Of a stretch of DNA of 64,000 nt, positions 1-11,600 are shown piece after piece. The stretch is from Leucosporidium creatinivorum (Eukaryota > Basidiomycota > Microbotryomycetes > Leucosporidiales > Leucosporidiaceae), in assembly GCA_001600635.1 (NCBI GenBank), contig BCKL01000014.1, positions 662,855 through 726,854 on the forward strand, in the 5' to 3' direction. Position numbers and translations under genes: made by a program. The notes below the pieces were generated by a model, which saw nothing but the letters and a program-made list of their open reading frames with translations, did no database searches and had not been told where the DNA came from. How positions within the stretch are numbered: position 1 is the stretch's first letter; every line of letters begins with the position of its first letter.

Positions 1-888
1 GTCCTGCAGGCTGCGTTTCGCCCAAGAAGATCACCATCGTCCACTCGCGGGACCGCTTCCTTCCCCTCTACAAACAAGAGGTTCACGACGAGGTCTACGG
101 TCGACTGACGAAGTTAGGTGTGGACGTTGTGCTCGGAGAGCGGTTGGCGCTGCCGAGTGTGGAGGAGGAGCGCGAGACCTTTGGCGAGACGAGGACGGTA
201 ACGACCAAGGCAGGCAAGGAGATCGAATACGACTTGCTGGTAAGTCTCTTGTCTTCCAACACACTGAGCACGATCGCTGACGGTCCTTCGCTCTTCAGAT
301 GCGCTGCACCGGTCAGTCGCCCAACTCGGCTCTGCTCGGCGAGTTCATCCCCGAGGCGCTCAACGAGTGGGGCTTCGTCAAGGTCCAGTCGACTACCCAA
401 GTCGATGCAGGAGCTTCCACTAGCAAGACCGACAACATCTACGTCGTCGGAGATGTACGTCTTTCATTTCTCGCTTTCCTTCCCCTCGAGCAGCTTGCTA
501 ACCTCGTCGCTCGCTACAGGTCGCCGACGCTAAGGTCATCAAGGCCGGCCACACTGGTTGGAACCAGGCCGAGATCACCATCAAGAACATCATGTCCTCC
601 ATCATGTGTGCCGAGGGCCATGAGCCGACGCTGGCGCACTACAAGCCTTCGCCACCTCAGATCAAGGTCACTCTCGGGCTGGTGAGCTTCATCTCCTTGA
701 TTCAGCTCTGTTGTAGGGTCTGAGCTGACCCTTACTGCCCCACGCAGAACCACTCCTGCTCCGAGCTCCTGCCTTCGATGGACGCCGAAGAGACCATCGT
801 CGACAAGAAGGCGGATGGACCCATCGACAGCTACTGGTCGGTCATTTGGTCGAGGATGGGGATTAGTACAGAGGATCTCACGGTATGA
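1..888 (+). CDS. AIF/AMID-like FAD-dependent oxidoreductase, 3' part
   Basis: This is the C-terminal half of a pyridine-nucleotide-disulphide (AIF/AMID/FSP1-like) oxidoreductase; the 5' end lies outside the window. Four exons can be read: up to 239, 299-454, 520-681 and 748-888, joined by GT..AG introns of 59-66 bases. The first exon opens inside the NADH-binding fold (KKITIVHSRDRFLP). It is followed by the second FAD-contact region TDNIYVVGDV, split from ADAKVIKAGHTGWNQ, which is the conserved GD signature near the C-terminus of this superfamily. The family moves electrons from NAD(P)H to a quinone or other acceptor and acts at mitochondria or lipid membranes; which applies here cannot be seen. 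The last residues are GISTEDLTV before TGA. The superfamily is secure; the exact subfamily is inference. Confidence 0.85.
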
Positions 889-2599
889 GCGTACGAGAAT
901 AGAGGGGAAGGGAAGTGAGATCGGTTCGAACGCAGTACATAGACGTCGTTTCTCGCAAGGCTGTGCCGTAGTGCTAAGGTAGTTCGACTATGTATACTTG
1001 TTATCAGTGCTCTGAGGCTCACCGAGGAGAGCTCTGCGTGAGAGAAGCCAGTTGAGATGCTCGTTCCGCCCGCTTCGGCGCTCGCTCTCGGCGTTCGACA
1101 AAGGCCTTGCTCGCACACCGCTCTGCACCCCATTTCTCTGAGCTCGCTCTCCAAGCGAGGAAGCTTGCAGAGGGTTGGCCCTACGCCTCTCGTGCTTCGT
1201 CGGCGACCGTTCTCCTTCTCGCCGAGCGGGACAGGGTTGGCGCCAGCAGCAGAGTCGGCCACTCGGCCGTCCCGCAACGGCTCGTCCATCTCCGTTCAAT
1301 CTCTCACGCGGAAGGATATCGCTGATGAGTTTACCCTTTGGCGCAGACCAAGGTGATGAAGGAACCCTGTATCGCGCTAAAACCGAAGCTTGATTCTCTC
1401 GTTGTCGAGCACCGAGAGGAACCTCTGACGTGAGAGATGTGAAAGCAGGGTGGCGGCGCTGCTGCTGGTAGGTAAGTAGGGCTGTAGGCGCTCTGAGCTA
1501 CCACTCACCTACAGAGCGGCAGCATCCAGCGTGAAGAGGGGCGGATCGGCAGCATCGAAGGTGGCTGGACGGCCTCTGGCTCGGCGCTGCCGCTGCCTGT
1601 TCGGTAGGAGAAGGCCCAAGGGGTCGGAGACGGGTTCGCTGTAGGGTAGGAAGGTTCGTCGAGCTCAGCTCTCTACGAACAAGAACCTCTGCTAGCGCCT
1701 TGCAGCGAAATGAAAGAGGGCAGGCTCGGCGCACCTCTCCTCTCCTCGAACCCAGCTGCGAGCCCGTAACGACGGCTCCGACCAAGGCTGAGCGCAAGAT
1801 GAAGGTGGTGACGAGGTCTCTAGGAGGCTGGCTGTATGAACGGCCGGCAGGCTCTCGGTTGCGAGAAAAAGAGCCGATTATCTTGCGCCGAGCTTTTGCA
1901 GACGAGGCAGCCGAGCTGTATGTAGGCGAGCAAGTGCGAAGGTGCTGGCGGTTGCAAGAAATTGCGGATGATTAGCAGAAAATTGAACTGAGTAATACAG
2001 AGGGCAATTAAATTGAGAGGCAATTGGCAACGGGGCCGAGGCAGCTCGTCGCCTCCGAAAAAGGAAGGCAAGTCGCGCGTGGCAGCTCGTCTCAAGAATC
2101 GTAACTGTCTCGCAGCTTGGGGCACCATCTTGGAGGACAGCAGGCCGTTGCGAAGATGTGAGCCTTGGTGCAGAAGCCCAACTCTGTTCGGCGCAGGAGA
2201 GGACCCTGGAAACCTGTAGGAGACCAACTCGACCGGCTTGTGCTGTCTTACAAGCCTTTGCTGCATCAGGAGAAGGATCGTCGACGATTCCAGCGCAGAA
2301 GGCAAGGCCGAAAAGCGACGGCCTGGGCCTGGACTCCGGACCTCTTCGCTTCCTCCTTCATCACTTTCGCTGCTCCGACTCCCAAAACGACCCTCACCAA
2401 CGACTCTGCTTCGCTACAGCTACGACCCGCCTACAGCAGCAACAGCCCTCAGCACCTCTTCTACCAGAGCTCATCGCCTGCCCGCCTCGCGCACCCCACG
2501 CCGCCCTCGAAGCTCTCGCTCTCCCGCCGACTCAAACGAGGTTCGAAACCCGCAAAAGCAGGGCTCTGGGTACCGCCAGCGCTTCTGCTGTAGCCCAGT
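889..2599. other. intergenic region, no gene seen
   Basis: Several open frames of 70-200 codons occur on both strands, but none shows a recognisable domain or a consistent exon structure. The last 300 bases are rich in C and T with many CAG/CAA triplets. They probably form the promoter and 5' leader of the homeobox gene that starts at 2600. Confidence 0.6.
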
Positions 2600-4761
2600 A
2601 TGACCTCCCACGCCTTCTACAACAATGTAGCCCCCTTCCCCTCGCGCCAACGCCCTCAACAACCGAGCTCGTCGTCGCATCCGTTCCCTCAGCCACCTCT
2701 GCGCTCCCTCCCGTCGTTTGGCTCGCCCAACGAGTACCTCAACCCTTCAACGCACTACTTTCCTTCAAAAGCCGGCGCTTATAATCGTCGTCAGCGCTCC
2801 AGCTCACACGAGGAGGAAGCAGCAGCAGCTCAGGCCAGCGAGGAGCGGAGAGCTCCAGGGCCATTCCCAGGCGCGGGCGGAGGCAAGATGAGGAGGGGCG
2901 ACCGGACGACGTGGGATGCTGGTAGTGAGCTCATGCGCGTAGAACGGGAGGAAGGTCCCGAGGAGACCTCGCCCGGCGCTGGCGATGAGATGGACACCGA
3001 CGACAAAGACGAGGCGGATGCTATGAGCGTGCGGAGCAAGGATGCAGAGAGCATCAAGGACTCGGCTAGCGGCAAGGATGTGGGCAAGAAGCGGAGCAGG
3101 ACTCTCACTACAGCACATCAGACCGCCGTCCTCAACGCTCTCCTCGCCAAGGTGAGCCGAATCCCTCTCTCCCTCGACGTTCACCGACTGATCGCATTTC
3201 GGGCTCTCGCAGACTCGCTTCCCGTCCACCGAGACTCGCGAGGAGGTCGGGCAGCAGATTGGCATGTCTGCTCGTCGTGTACAGATCTGGTTCCAAAACG
3301 TACGTTGCTTGCGATAGTCTCAAGCGCCGATCCTAACCCTGCTCTTTCATTCAGCGCCGACAATCGCAGAAGCGAGCCCGGGACCGGGAGGCTAGTGAAG
3401 TCGGCGCAGCTCCAACTTCCCACCATTACGACTACCAGCAGCGTACCGACCCTTACGCTCGCTACCCTCCTCCCCCTGCCCACTCTTCGGCCTCCTCCTC
3501 CTCGACCGTTCGACCCGACCTCTCGCGCCAGACGTCCATGGACTCGCTCGCCTCGCGCTCGTCCTTCGTATCAGCCCATTCCTCTCACTCGTCGTTTAGC
3601 CAACACCGAGCGCAGAGAGACACCCTCTCGCCCCTCTCGGATGTTGCGCCTCGCTGGCCGGGCGCTCCTTCGTACGGTTCGGGATGGCAGCAACATCACC
3701 AGCCGCCACCGCAACAGGTCACTTCACCTGGTCCCGGCGAGGCGGGCAATCGAGGAAACATGTACTTCCCTTCGGCGCCTCTGCCGTCCGCCAGGCAGGG
3801 CTCGATCGACATGGAGACGAGCCGGCCCCGAACCTCGTCAACTACCGCCGAGGGGTCCATGAAGCTTCCTTCACTCTCCGCCGTGCTGGGAGGCTCCATC
3901 CCTGGATCAGCAGAAGGCTACAACGCCTCGCAACCGCCTCCCCGCCAAGTCGTCTTCTCGCACTCGCAGCCTCCCCCCACTGTCTCCAGCCGCGCTCCCC
4001 CTCCCGCCCCATCCTCCGGCACTCGCGCTTTCACGAATGCTCGCTCCATCCTCTCCCCTCCCTCGCCCACCACCACCAGCAGCGGCCACGGCACGCAGGT
4101 CAGCTCGAGACCATTCGACGATGGCTTCTCCCGCCTGCGCATCTCTTCCGAAGGCCCTCTCTCGCCTCAGACCAGGCAGGCCTCCCCTCCCGACGTCCTC
4201 GATGCCGCCATGGAGACCGTCTACCGCCCGAGCAACGTCAACCCTCCGCGCTCTTCGCTCCCTCCCCTGCGCTTCGGCGGCGGCCCCGGCGGGCGTTCTT
4301 CTTCGGAGGCCGATGCCGCGCTTCTCGCCCCCATCCTCCCTCCCATCAACCTCTCTCCCTCCTCGGAAAGGTCTAAGCACACCCTCCCTCCCATCTCCTC
4401 TCTCGCCCTCTCTTCGCCCTCCCAGCCTTTCCCCTCCCGAGCCTCGACCTGGTCGCAGCAATCCGCTCAATCGGCCACTTCCTCGGCGGGAGGTCACACT
4501 CGCTCGTCGGTGTCGAGCTTCGACACCCTCGGTACTGGATGGGGTGGAGGACCGACTTCGCATGCGAGCTCGAGGACGAGCTTCTCGAGCGAGGTGCAGG
4601 AGGAGTGGGAGAGGATGAGCCAGGCGGGAGTGATTGGGAATGGCACGGGCGGGAGAAAGGTCAAGACAGAGGTTGGGCCTTGGGATCAGACGGCGAGGGG
4701 CTCGGCTGTGGCTACTCCCATCGCCGTTTCGGCTTCGGCGGACGTGAGGATGCAAGATTAG
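2600..4761 (+). CDS. homeobox transcription factor
   Basis: A 681-residue protein in three exons (2600-3151, 3213-3299, 3355-4761); all three junctions keep frame. A homeodomain occupies about residues 162-222. It starts KKRSRTLTTAHQ and ends with the recognition-helix signature RRVQIWFQNRRQSQKRAR, with an intron directly after WFQN. Spacing between the helices is that of typical 60-residue (non-TALE) homeodomains such as fungal Yox1/Phx1-type regulators. The N-terminal 160 residues and the 460-residue tail are low-complexity Ser/Pro/Gln-rich, as in fungal activators or repressors. The product should bind DNA in the nucleus; targets are unknown. It is not paired with a second divergent homeodomain gene, so a mating-type HD1/HD2 locus is unlikely. 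The first ATG of the long frame (MTSHAFYNNV) was taken as start. Confidence 0.9.
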
Positions 4762-5187
4762 GCGTTGAGCGGTTCCCCCGGTGCTCGGATGATGCTGGTC
4801 ATTACTCTTTCATATTTCATATACCCCTCCTTCTCATTCACATACACACGCATGTTCTCGGCTCGGCGGACCCTCTCATGATTAGTTTCTCTCTGTTCTG
4901 CACCCGGTTAGGCGTGCTGCAAGTGTGCTAAGCGCTCTCTACATCATATCTTATTGTGCAAGTGCCCTCCATTTCTCATCCAAACCTCCTTCTCAGCCTC
5001 GAGAGAGCGAGCGACTCGGTGAACTTGGCCGCGCCCCTTCTCTTGCTCCGCCGTCTCGCTCAATTCAGCTCGACTCGCTTACAGCCAGCAGGGAAGAGTC
5101 GCTCTACAATCAGATATACTGCGACCCTTCTGCACACCCTTCCACCGACCTACAAGCGCCCGAACGCCCTACACTTCCCCACAAGCC
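4762..5187. other. intergenic region
   Basis: 3' flank of the homeobox gene, AT-richer around 4800-4870, and the promoter/leader of the next gene on the same strand. No coding signal, RNA gene or repeat was recognised. Confidence 0.6.
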
Positions 5188-6137
5188 ATGACGACGCAGG
5201 AGCAGAAAGGAAGCTCAGCGGTGGTAACAAGGTGAGCAGATTGGTGGGGGGGATAACAGACGGTATGGCCGAGTGACTTGGAGGTTGTACTGGTGCTGTC
5301 AATGGCGAGAATCGCTGCTCGGCAGGATGAAAGCGCCTCGAGCGCTGGCAGTCCCTCATGCAGGTCTGGAAGGGCTGCAGCGCTTCGTGCGGTAGTCCCA
5401 GTCGCTCTTGTGAAGGACAATTACCGTGCTGTGCTTCGCTGAAACATGGCTGCAGCTTTCACCGCCCAGCGCCGAGCATGCCCCCTCGCCGAGCTGCTCG
5501 CTGACCTCTCTACTCCGACACCACAGCGCCGACATCTTCCCTCGTCCTTACCACATCTTCTTTGGCTTCGTCGAGCCCGCCCTCACCATCGGCGGTGCCA
5601 TCTACGCCTCCTTTGCTCCTTACACTTACCATCAAGAGCTCGTGCCAACGGTTGTCGCCGGCCGCCCGTTATTGGTCCATCCGGCGAGCTTGATGGCTGT
5701 GAGGCAGCTGGGCAGCTGTAAGACTGCTCGTCGATAGGCTACGAGGACTCCGCTGACCTCTGGACTCGGTGAATAGGCTTCCTCCTCTTCGCTCTCTTGG
5801 CAACCCTATTCTTCAACCGCCTCTTCCTCGTCCTCCAGCCTCACCCTACCTTACTCGAACCGTTTATCCACAACTACCTTCTCTGCCTCGGTATCGCGGA
5901 CTGGACCGTGAGCCTCCCACATGTCGCCGAAGAGCTCGGCGCTGAGTCTCGCCTTCGCAGTTCGTGCTTGCAACAATGTACTCGCTTGGGCTCGAAGCGA
6001 CCTTCCAACCTTTGACCCATTGGAACACCCTCGTCTTCGGTAACATTGGCATCACGGCCGTTCTGTTCTCGGTTAGAGCTCTCTGGTTCGCGGGGGTTGG
6101 GAGAGCGACGGCGGATGTCAAGGGCAAGATGGCGTAG
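5188..6137 (+). CDS. small four-helix membrane protein, DUF7704-like
   Basis: Four exons (5188-5231, 5527-5717, 5777-5907, 5961-6137) join in frame to a 180-residue protein. A 14-codon first exon (MTTQEQKGSSAVVT) is followed by a long 295-base first intron that ends in a good branch site and CAG. The sequence has four hydrophobic segments. Marks fit the fungal DUF7704 family as I remember it: IFPRPYHIFFGFVEP, then GAIYASFAPYTYH, the QLGSCFLLFALL segment, an LGIADW motif and WNTLVFGNIGI near the end. No function is established for the family. The product is probably an integral membrane protein of the secretory pathway. The gene model is supported by every junction preserving frame; the family name rests on recall of the pattern. 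Confidence 0.78.
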
Positions 6138-6537
6138 GCTGTATAGCAGGCGGTGCAAGAGTAAGAGAGCTATGTGATGTGAGCGCGTGAAGAGAGCCTC
6201 CAGCCGCTTGCCTGCTGCTTACGAGAGCGCTCTCTGCGGCCCCTCGGCGATGATTTGCAGCCGAGCTCGCGTGATTTTAGGACTGCGAAGTACTGCCGTC
6301 TCGCCTCATCGGCCACGACGAGATACATCGCATCAAGTCTTTTGTAGGAAAGTCGGGCGCGAGACCTTCAGAGAACAATTGGCCTCCCCGCTTCAGGCAA
6401 TCTGGAACCTTTCGACCTCCCGGCGGGGTGAACTTGAACCGTCCAGCCGACTGTTGCTTCTTCTCCTGCCGTCTCGTTGTCCCATTCGACCTCGACAGCT
6501 GCTCTAGTGGTGAGGGAACGCCCCTAGCTCGCTTTAC
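6138..6537. other. intergenic region
   Basis: Spacer between two same-strand membrane-protein genes. No ORF with domain content, no RNA gene and no repeat seen. Confidence 0.55.
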
Positions 6538-8462
6538 ATGGCTCCCAACGCCACGGCAGCGGTCGAATCTCTCCTCGTGGCCGTGCCCGACGGAGGAAAC
6601 ATCTTCGCCATTTTGAAGGAGAGTCTTTACCTCGCCATCTTCCCCAGTAAGTCTTGATCTTCGAGATTGCTCCTGGGCATCTACGAGGGCAGTTAGAATG
6701 GACAGAAGGCGAGAGCATCGCTCGCCAACAGCGATCGCCGAAGCCTGGGGCTAACTTCACTTTCCTTTCCCTCTGCAGTCATCCCTGGCGGAGCTTTCGA
6801 GGTTCAGCTATGGGTATTTGCTGGAGTCTTCGCTTTGTGAGCTACAGCCTTCTGGTCCAGGAAAATGAGGGCCGTTTCGTCTCCCTCGGCGCAGAGCTGA
6901 CTGCTTCTTACCCGGTCGCCAGCGATGCCTTGCTACTGCTAGTCTCCCTCGGCATTCGAATATGGCTACGGCAATTCCGCATCTTCTCCATGTCACCCGC
7001 CGTTGGGAGCACAGGCGGATCATACATCACACCGCATTTCGGGACCGCCTGGCAGCTCACCACACTCATCTTCCTGTGTACATCGGAAGGTTTCGTCGCT
7101 CGTGTCCTCTCCCACACCGCGGGAAGTCTCAAGCCAGGGTTCACCTCGATGATTACTCTGGCCTATCTTCCTTCTTGGTGCTCGGCGTGGCTCGCAGTGA
7201 GTCCCTCGAGAGGCTCTCAAGCGAGAGATCCGGCGCTGATCTCATTCTCGACTCTCCCTCCCTTCTCGCTTTACTGCTGTGTCTATCATCTCGGCCGAAA
7301 AGTGCTGGAGTCTCTCGGTTGCCCACGCTGTCAGCTCTCGGCCGCACAAACCTCGATGGTACAACAGCAGCCAGTTCCTCAACTACCACTTCGTCATCGG
7401 TGCTCCTCTATTCACCGTCATCATCATCACAATCACTTCCGTCACCTCTGCTTACTACGACCGGATGGCCGTCGACTTCGGCATCGTGCAGGACACCTTG
7501 GGCCAGCTCGGCGATCGATTCGCAGCGGGAGGCATGCGGCGACTTGACGCCGAGACGGATCTGAGAGGTTCAATACCCCTCATCCAGCGCCAATTCGACT
7601 GGGTCGACTTGTTCATCCCCTGGTTCCGAGCCATGTGGGCCACCTTCCTCGCCGCCGTGATCTATATCTATGCGGTAAATCTTTGACCAATGAAACGGGA
7701 AGCTGGCTGAGGCTGACTGATGCACCTATTCCATAGATCTTCATCGTAGTCGGACTTCGATATTTCCGCATGCTTCGACGAGAGCTGCTCGGCGTTGGCG
7801 GGATCTCGAGCTCGGCTGACAAGAGGCGCCTCCGCCGAGCCTGGCGACTGGCGGCGTTGACATCAGCTTGTGTGGCAATTATTGGTGAGTAGACCGAAAG
7901 CCACTTAGCTGTGCTGAGCTGACGTTTCCCCTTCTCGGACAGGCATTGCCTTCACCATGGACTGCGCGTACTTGGCTACAAATCCGTCAGCAGCCCTGCC
8001 CAGCTCGCTCACACTTCAGATTGAGATTCTCGGCGCACTGTGAGGGCATCCGAAAGCTAGCTGAGCTGTGTACAGCGCGACTGATCTCTCCTCTCGCTCC
8101 CCAGCTACGCTTTCGCAATTGTTGGCACCCCGGCCTGCCTCTTCTCCCTCATCAAGACGCTACATTCTCTCCCTGCTGAGCGCCGACAAAACGTACCCTT
8201 CCTCCGCACCACAGTCGGCGACACCGTCCCGTCGGGCGCCCTCCCATCGTCTCGGCAACCTCGCTACCCTTCGGGCTCGGCGTTCCAGCGCGTTAGCGTG
8301 TGTGTCGAGCAGACTGTGCTGGAGGAGAAGGAAGGGGAAGAGAGTAGGCACGTGATTGGGTCAGGCGACAGCGAGAAGAGCGCGGCTAGTGTAAGCGAAG
8401 AACTTGGCGGCGCCGACCATCGCCGAGAGTCGAGACGAATCGAGTTGGGGGAGCGACAGTAG
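6538..8462 (+). CDS. seven-transmembrane GPCR-like protein
   Basis: An intron-rich gene beginning MAPNATAAVESLL and ending RRIELGERQ. About eight exons were read: 6538-6646, 6779-6836, 6923-7196, then one starting near 7305, and the rest to 8462. Seven hydrophobic stretches are visible, around GAFEVQLWVFAGVF, DALLLLVSLGIRIW, TAWQLTTLIFLC, FVIGAPLFTVIIITIT, MWATFLAAVIYIYAIFIVVG, RLAALTSACVAIIGIAFTM and LGALYAFAIVGTPACLF. A basic loop (RYFRMLRRELLG to KRRLRRAWR) lies between the fifth and sixth helices, as in G-protein coupled receptors, and a hydrophilic charged tail follows. No known receptor class was recognised, so ligand and role are unknown. The acceptor of the exon after 7196 is uncertain because the only in-phase site seen is a weak AAG. 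Confidence 0.65.
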
Positions 8463-8603
8463 TAGAGCAGAAGTCGTTATTAGTTGTTGTTGTACACCAC
8501 TCTCGTATCAAGTGAACTATCGAAGAAGCTAGGTCTTTTGCAGAAACGAGGTACGAAGAGGAGAACAAACGAAGCGAAGCACAGACAAGACTCATATCCC
8601 TCC

Positions 8604-11600
8604 CTACTCCTCCATCGCATCGACCTCATCCCACTGCACGGCGTTCTGAGCCAGCTCCTTCCATTCACTTGCGAAGCGTCCGGCGAGCACGACCGTCTGC
8701 ACCAGGTTGCTGAACTTGGGCGTGTTGGCTGTGGGAGAGAAGTGAGTTAGCTCGGTGCAGAGGCTGAAGGGGAAGAGAAAGGACGTACTCGGCGAAGCAC
8801 GACGGTTGAGCACGACCATGCAGCGAAGAGCGGCCTTTTGGAGCTCGGCGAGCCTCTCAGTCTCCTGCTTGACGGCGCTGTCCTTGAGGGTCGTCTGCAG
8901 CGTCTCGGTGAAGGCGGGAACGGCGTCGTCGAGGCCTGTAAAGTAAGTCGACGTCAGTTGAGTTACTCGCCCAGCAGTGTGACTCGAAGGCTCACGCTGA
9001 GTGACGGCGGTGGGAGCGATCTGAGCCAGCTTGACGAGCATGAGGTAGCAGAGCTTCTTGACCTCCTCCTCATCGCTCAGACCCGCGAGAACCTTTCCGA
9101 GATACTCATGGATTTCGATCTCCTTGAGGCAGGTGTCGAGAAGGGTGTGCATGCACTCGTAGGCGGTCTGCGTCGAGACGAAGGAGATTAGCGAAGCGGT
9201 CCGATGATAGCGTTCTGAGAACCCACCTTGCGGATATCGAGTCCGTCGTCGACCTTGTGCTTGAAGGGACCCATCTCGACCATGCGGATGAGGCTCTCGT
9301 CGACCTCGGTCTGGCCGTAGAGCTCGGGAAGGAGCGTGGTGAGGTGGTCGCGAACAAGGTGAGGCTTGTTGTGCGCCGCCGAGTTGAGCGAGGAGAGGGC
9401 CAGGCGGCGGACACCCTGTCGGAAGAAAGAGGTGAGCATGATCTCGAGCGAATGGCGAGTGATCACTCACGAGATCCGAATCGTGAATGAGCTTGAAGAA
9501 CTCGACGATCAAGGGCGCGAGAAGCTCGTCGTAGCTCGACGACTCGTTCGTAAAGGTGAACCTGATGGCGGCGATGACGGTGGCGCGAGTGTGACGCGAC
9601 TTGTTCGACAAGCGAGCCTGAAGCTGAGGCAGGTACTTGGCGGGGTTGAGGACGGTGAGTTGACCGAGGCAGTCGGCGGCGACGTTGCGAGTTCCCTCGT
9701 CCTGCGCCTGGCAGTTGTCGAAGAGGGGAGTCCAAAGCGTGTCCGAGATGGCCGCGAGCGATTCGGCCGAGCTGTGGATGATGACCTGTGAAGGAGGAGG
9801 AGAGTCAGCCTTCGAACTGTTGGGACGGCGAGGCAGTGAACTCACCTCCTTGAGAGCCTGGAGAGCGAGGTAACGCTTCTTGTCGTCCGTTTCGATGAGC
9901 TGGAGGATAGGAGTCAGGAAGGCATCCGAGTTGCCGACCGCGACGTTGCCCGCCGCGAAAGCCGCCGAGCGCCTCACGTCCTCGGACGACGAAGAGAAGT
10001 GCTCGATAATCTTGTTGAACGCGTGCTTGTGGGATCCAAAGTCACTGTTCGAATTAGTGAGGTCGTCAGCGAGAGTACTCGAGGCGACGGACAGAACACG
10101 ACTCACACGACACGGCCAATCTCGCCGAGCGTGAGCAGGCCGAGGATGAGGGACGCCGAGGAAGACGACGAAGACTGTGAGAGGCCAAGGACGTCAGCTA
10201 CAAAACCCGAGCTTCTTCAGGAAGCTCCCGCACCTGGATGATGGCCTCGTAATCCTTGACGATGCCGTCGGCGACCTGAGGCGCCTCCCTGACAATTACT
10301 CCGATACACCTGCTGCTCGTCGCGAGACTCTGCATGCCGCTCTGCGTTCCGCTGTCGTCGACCGTCTTCTTGACGCTCTCCGCCGATTGAGCGAGAGTCT
10401 GCACGAGCGGCAGGGGCTTGGCTCCAGCGCGAACAAAGGCGGTGAAGAAGGCGAGGAGGGCGTCCAGCGAAGGTCCCTGGAGGAGAGGCGACTCGACGAG
10501 CTCGTAGATGCGAGGGAGGATCGACTTTTGGACGTAGGCGATGGCCGAAGCATCGGTGGAGAGGAGGGTGGCGATCGTCTCGAGCGCGAGGGGGAGGAGG
10601 TTGATATCGGCGTCGTTGATGAGTGGCTGGAGATCGGCGAGGAGGGCCTGCGAGGCGGCAGGAGGGAGTCCCGAGCCCGAGCGCGAGAGAAGAGCCTTGA
10701 TGCAGGCGAAGGAGGCGACCTTGAGAGGGCGGTGGACCTTACGGAGAAGGGCAGAGACCTCGACGAGGCACTCCTGGATCCAGGTGTCGAAGGCGGCTCC
10801 CTTGCACACGGGCGAGTCGGCGACCTCCCCGACGACCTTGACGGCGTTGAGGCGCGAGACCTCGTTCTTGAGCCTGTCGCGGAGGAAGGCGAGGGAGGTG
10901 TCGTGGTCCGAAGCGAGCTGATCCCCGGCGTGGTAGAGAAGAGTGCCGAGGCAGACGATTCCCTTGCCCTTGACCTCCTCATCGGCGTCGCTGCTCGTCA
11001 AGCGCTTCATCGTCGCGGCGTAGAGGGCGTTGATCTGGGGAACGACGGCAGCCGAGGTCGACGAGACGGAAGGCGAGACGGGGCGAAGGACCTTGACGAG
11101 GTCGGTAGCGGCGACGAAAGCCTCGGCGGCGATCTTGTTGAACTTGTCGCCGACGGCCGAGACGAGGAGGTTGACGAGCTTGGGAAGCTCGTCCACGAAC
11201 GTCTTGAGGTGGTGGGTGCGGAAGAAGAGGCCGAGGAAGGAGAGGACTTCGATCTTGAGCTGAGTCGCAGCACCCGAGAGTCCGCTGTCGGGTGTCTTGA
11301 GCGAAGCCTCGACTCGGCTGACGAGAGGCGAGATCTGAGTCTCGAGTCCGCCGTCGAGCACGCCGATGAGCTCGTGGAGGAGGGCGAAGCCAGCTTGACG
11401 AGTGGTGAGCGACTTGGCGGTGAGCTGCTTGACGATTGACTTGGCGATGGCGGGCGTTTGAAGCCTCAGCTGGGAGATGGGTCTGGGAGGGAGAGAGATC
11501 AGCCTCGACGATCAGCTGGCCGACGCAAGCAAAGACAGCTCACCCCTCGTCGACGTCCATCTGGTCCGAGCTCCTCTTCCTCTTCAGCCTGCCGTTGGTC

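Noticed and set aside
3907-4755. A 282-codon minus-strand frame.
   Set aside because: Antisense to the Ser/Pro-rich tail of the homeobox gene; Arg/Gly-rich and without motifs.
2600-4761. Homeobox gene as a mating-type HD1/HD2 locus.
   Set aside because: No divergent partner homeodomain gene is adjacent, and the homeodomain is of typical length with a long low-complexity tail.
10177-11439. A 420-codon plus-strand open frame.
   Set aside because: It lies antisense to CAND1 exons. It is a composition shadow: GC-rich codon bias of the real gene keeps the opposite frame open, and the peptide is a Glu/Gly/Asp/Arg run without domains.
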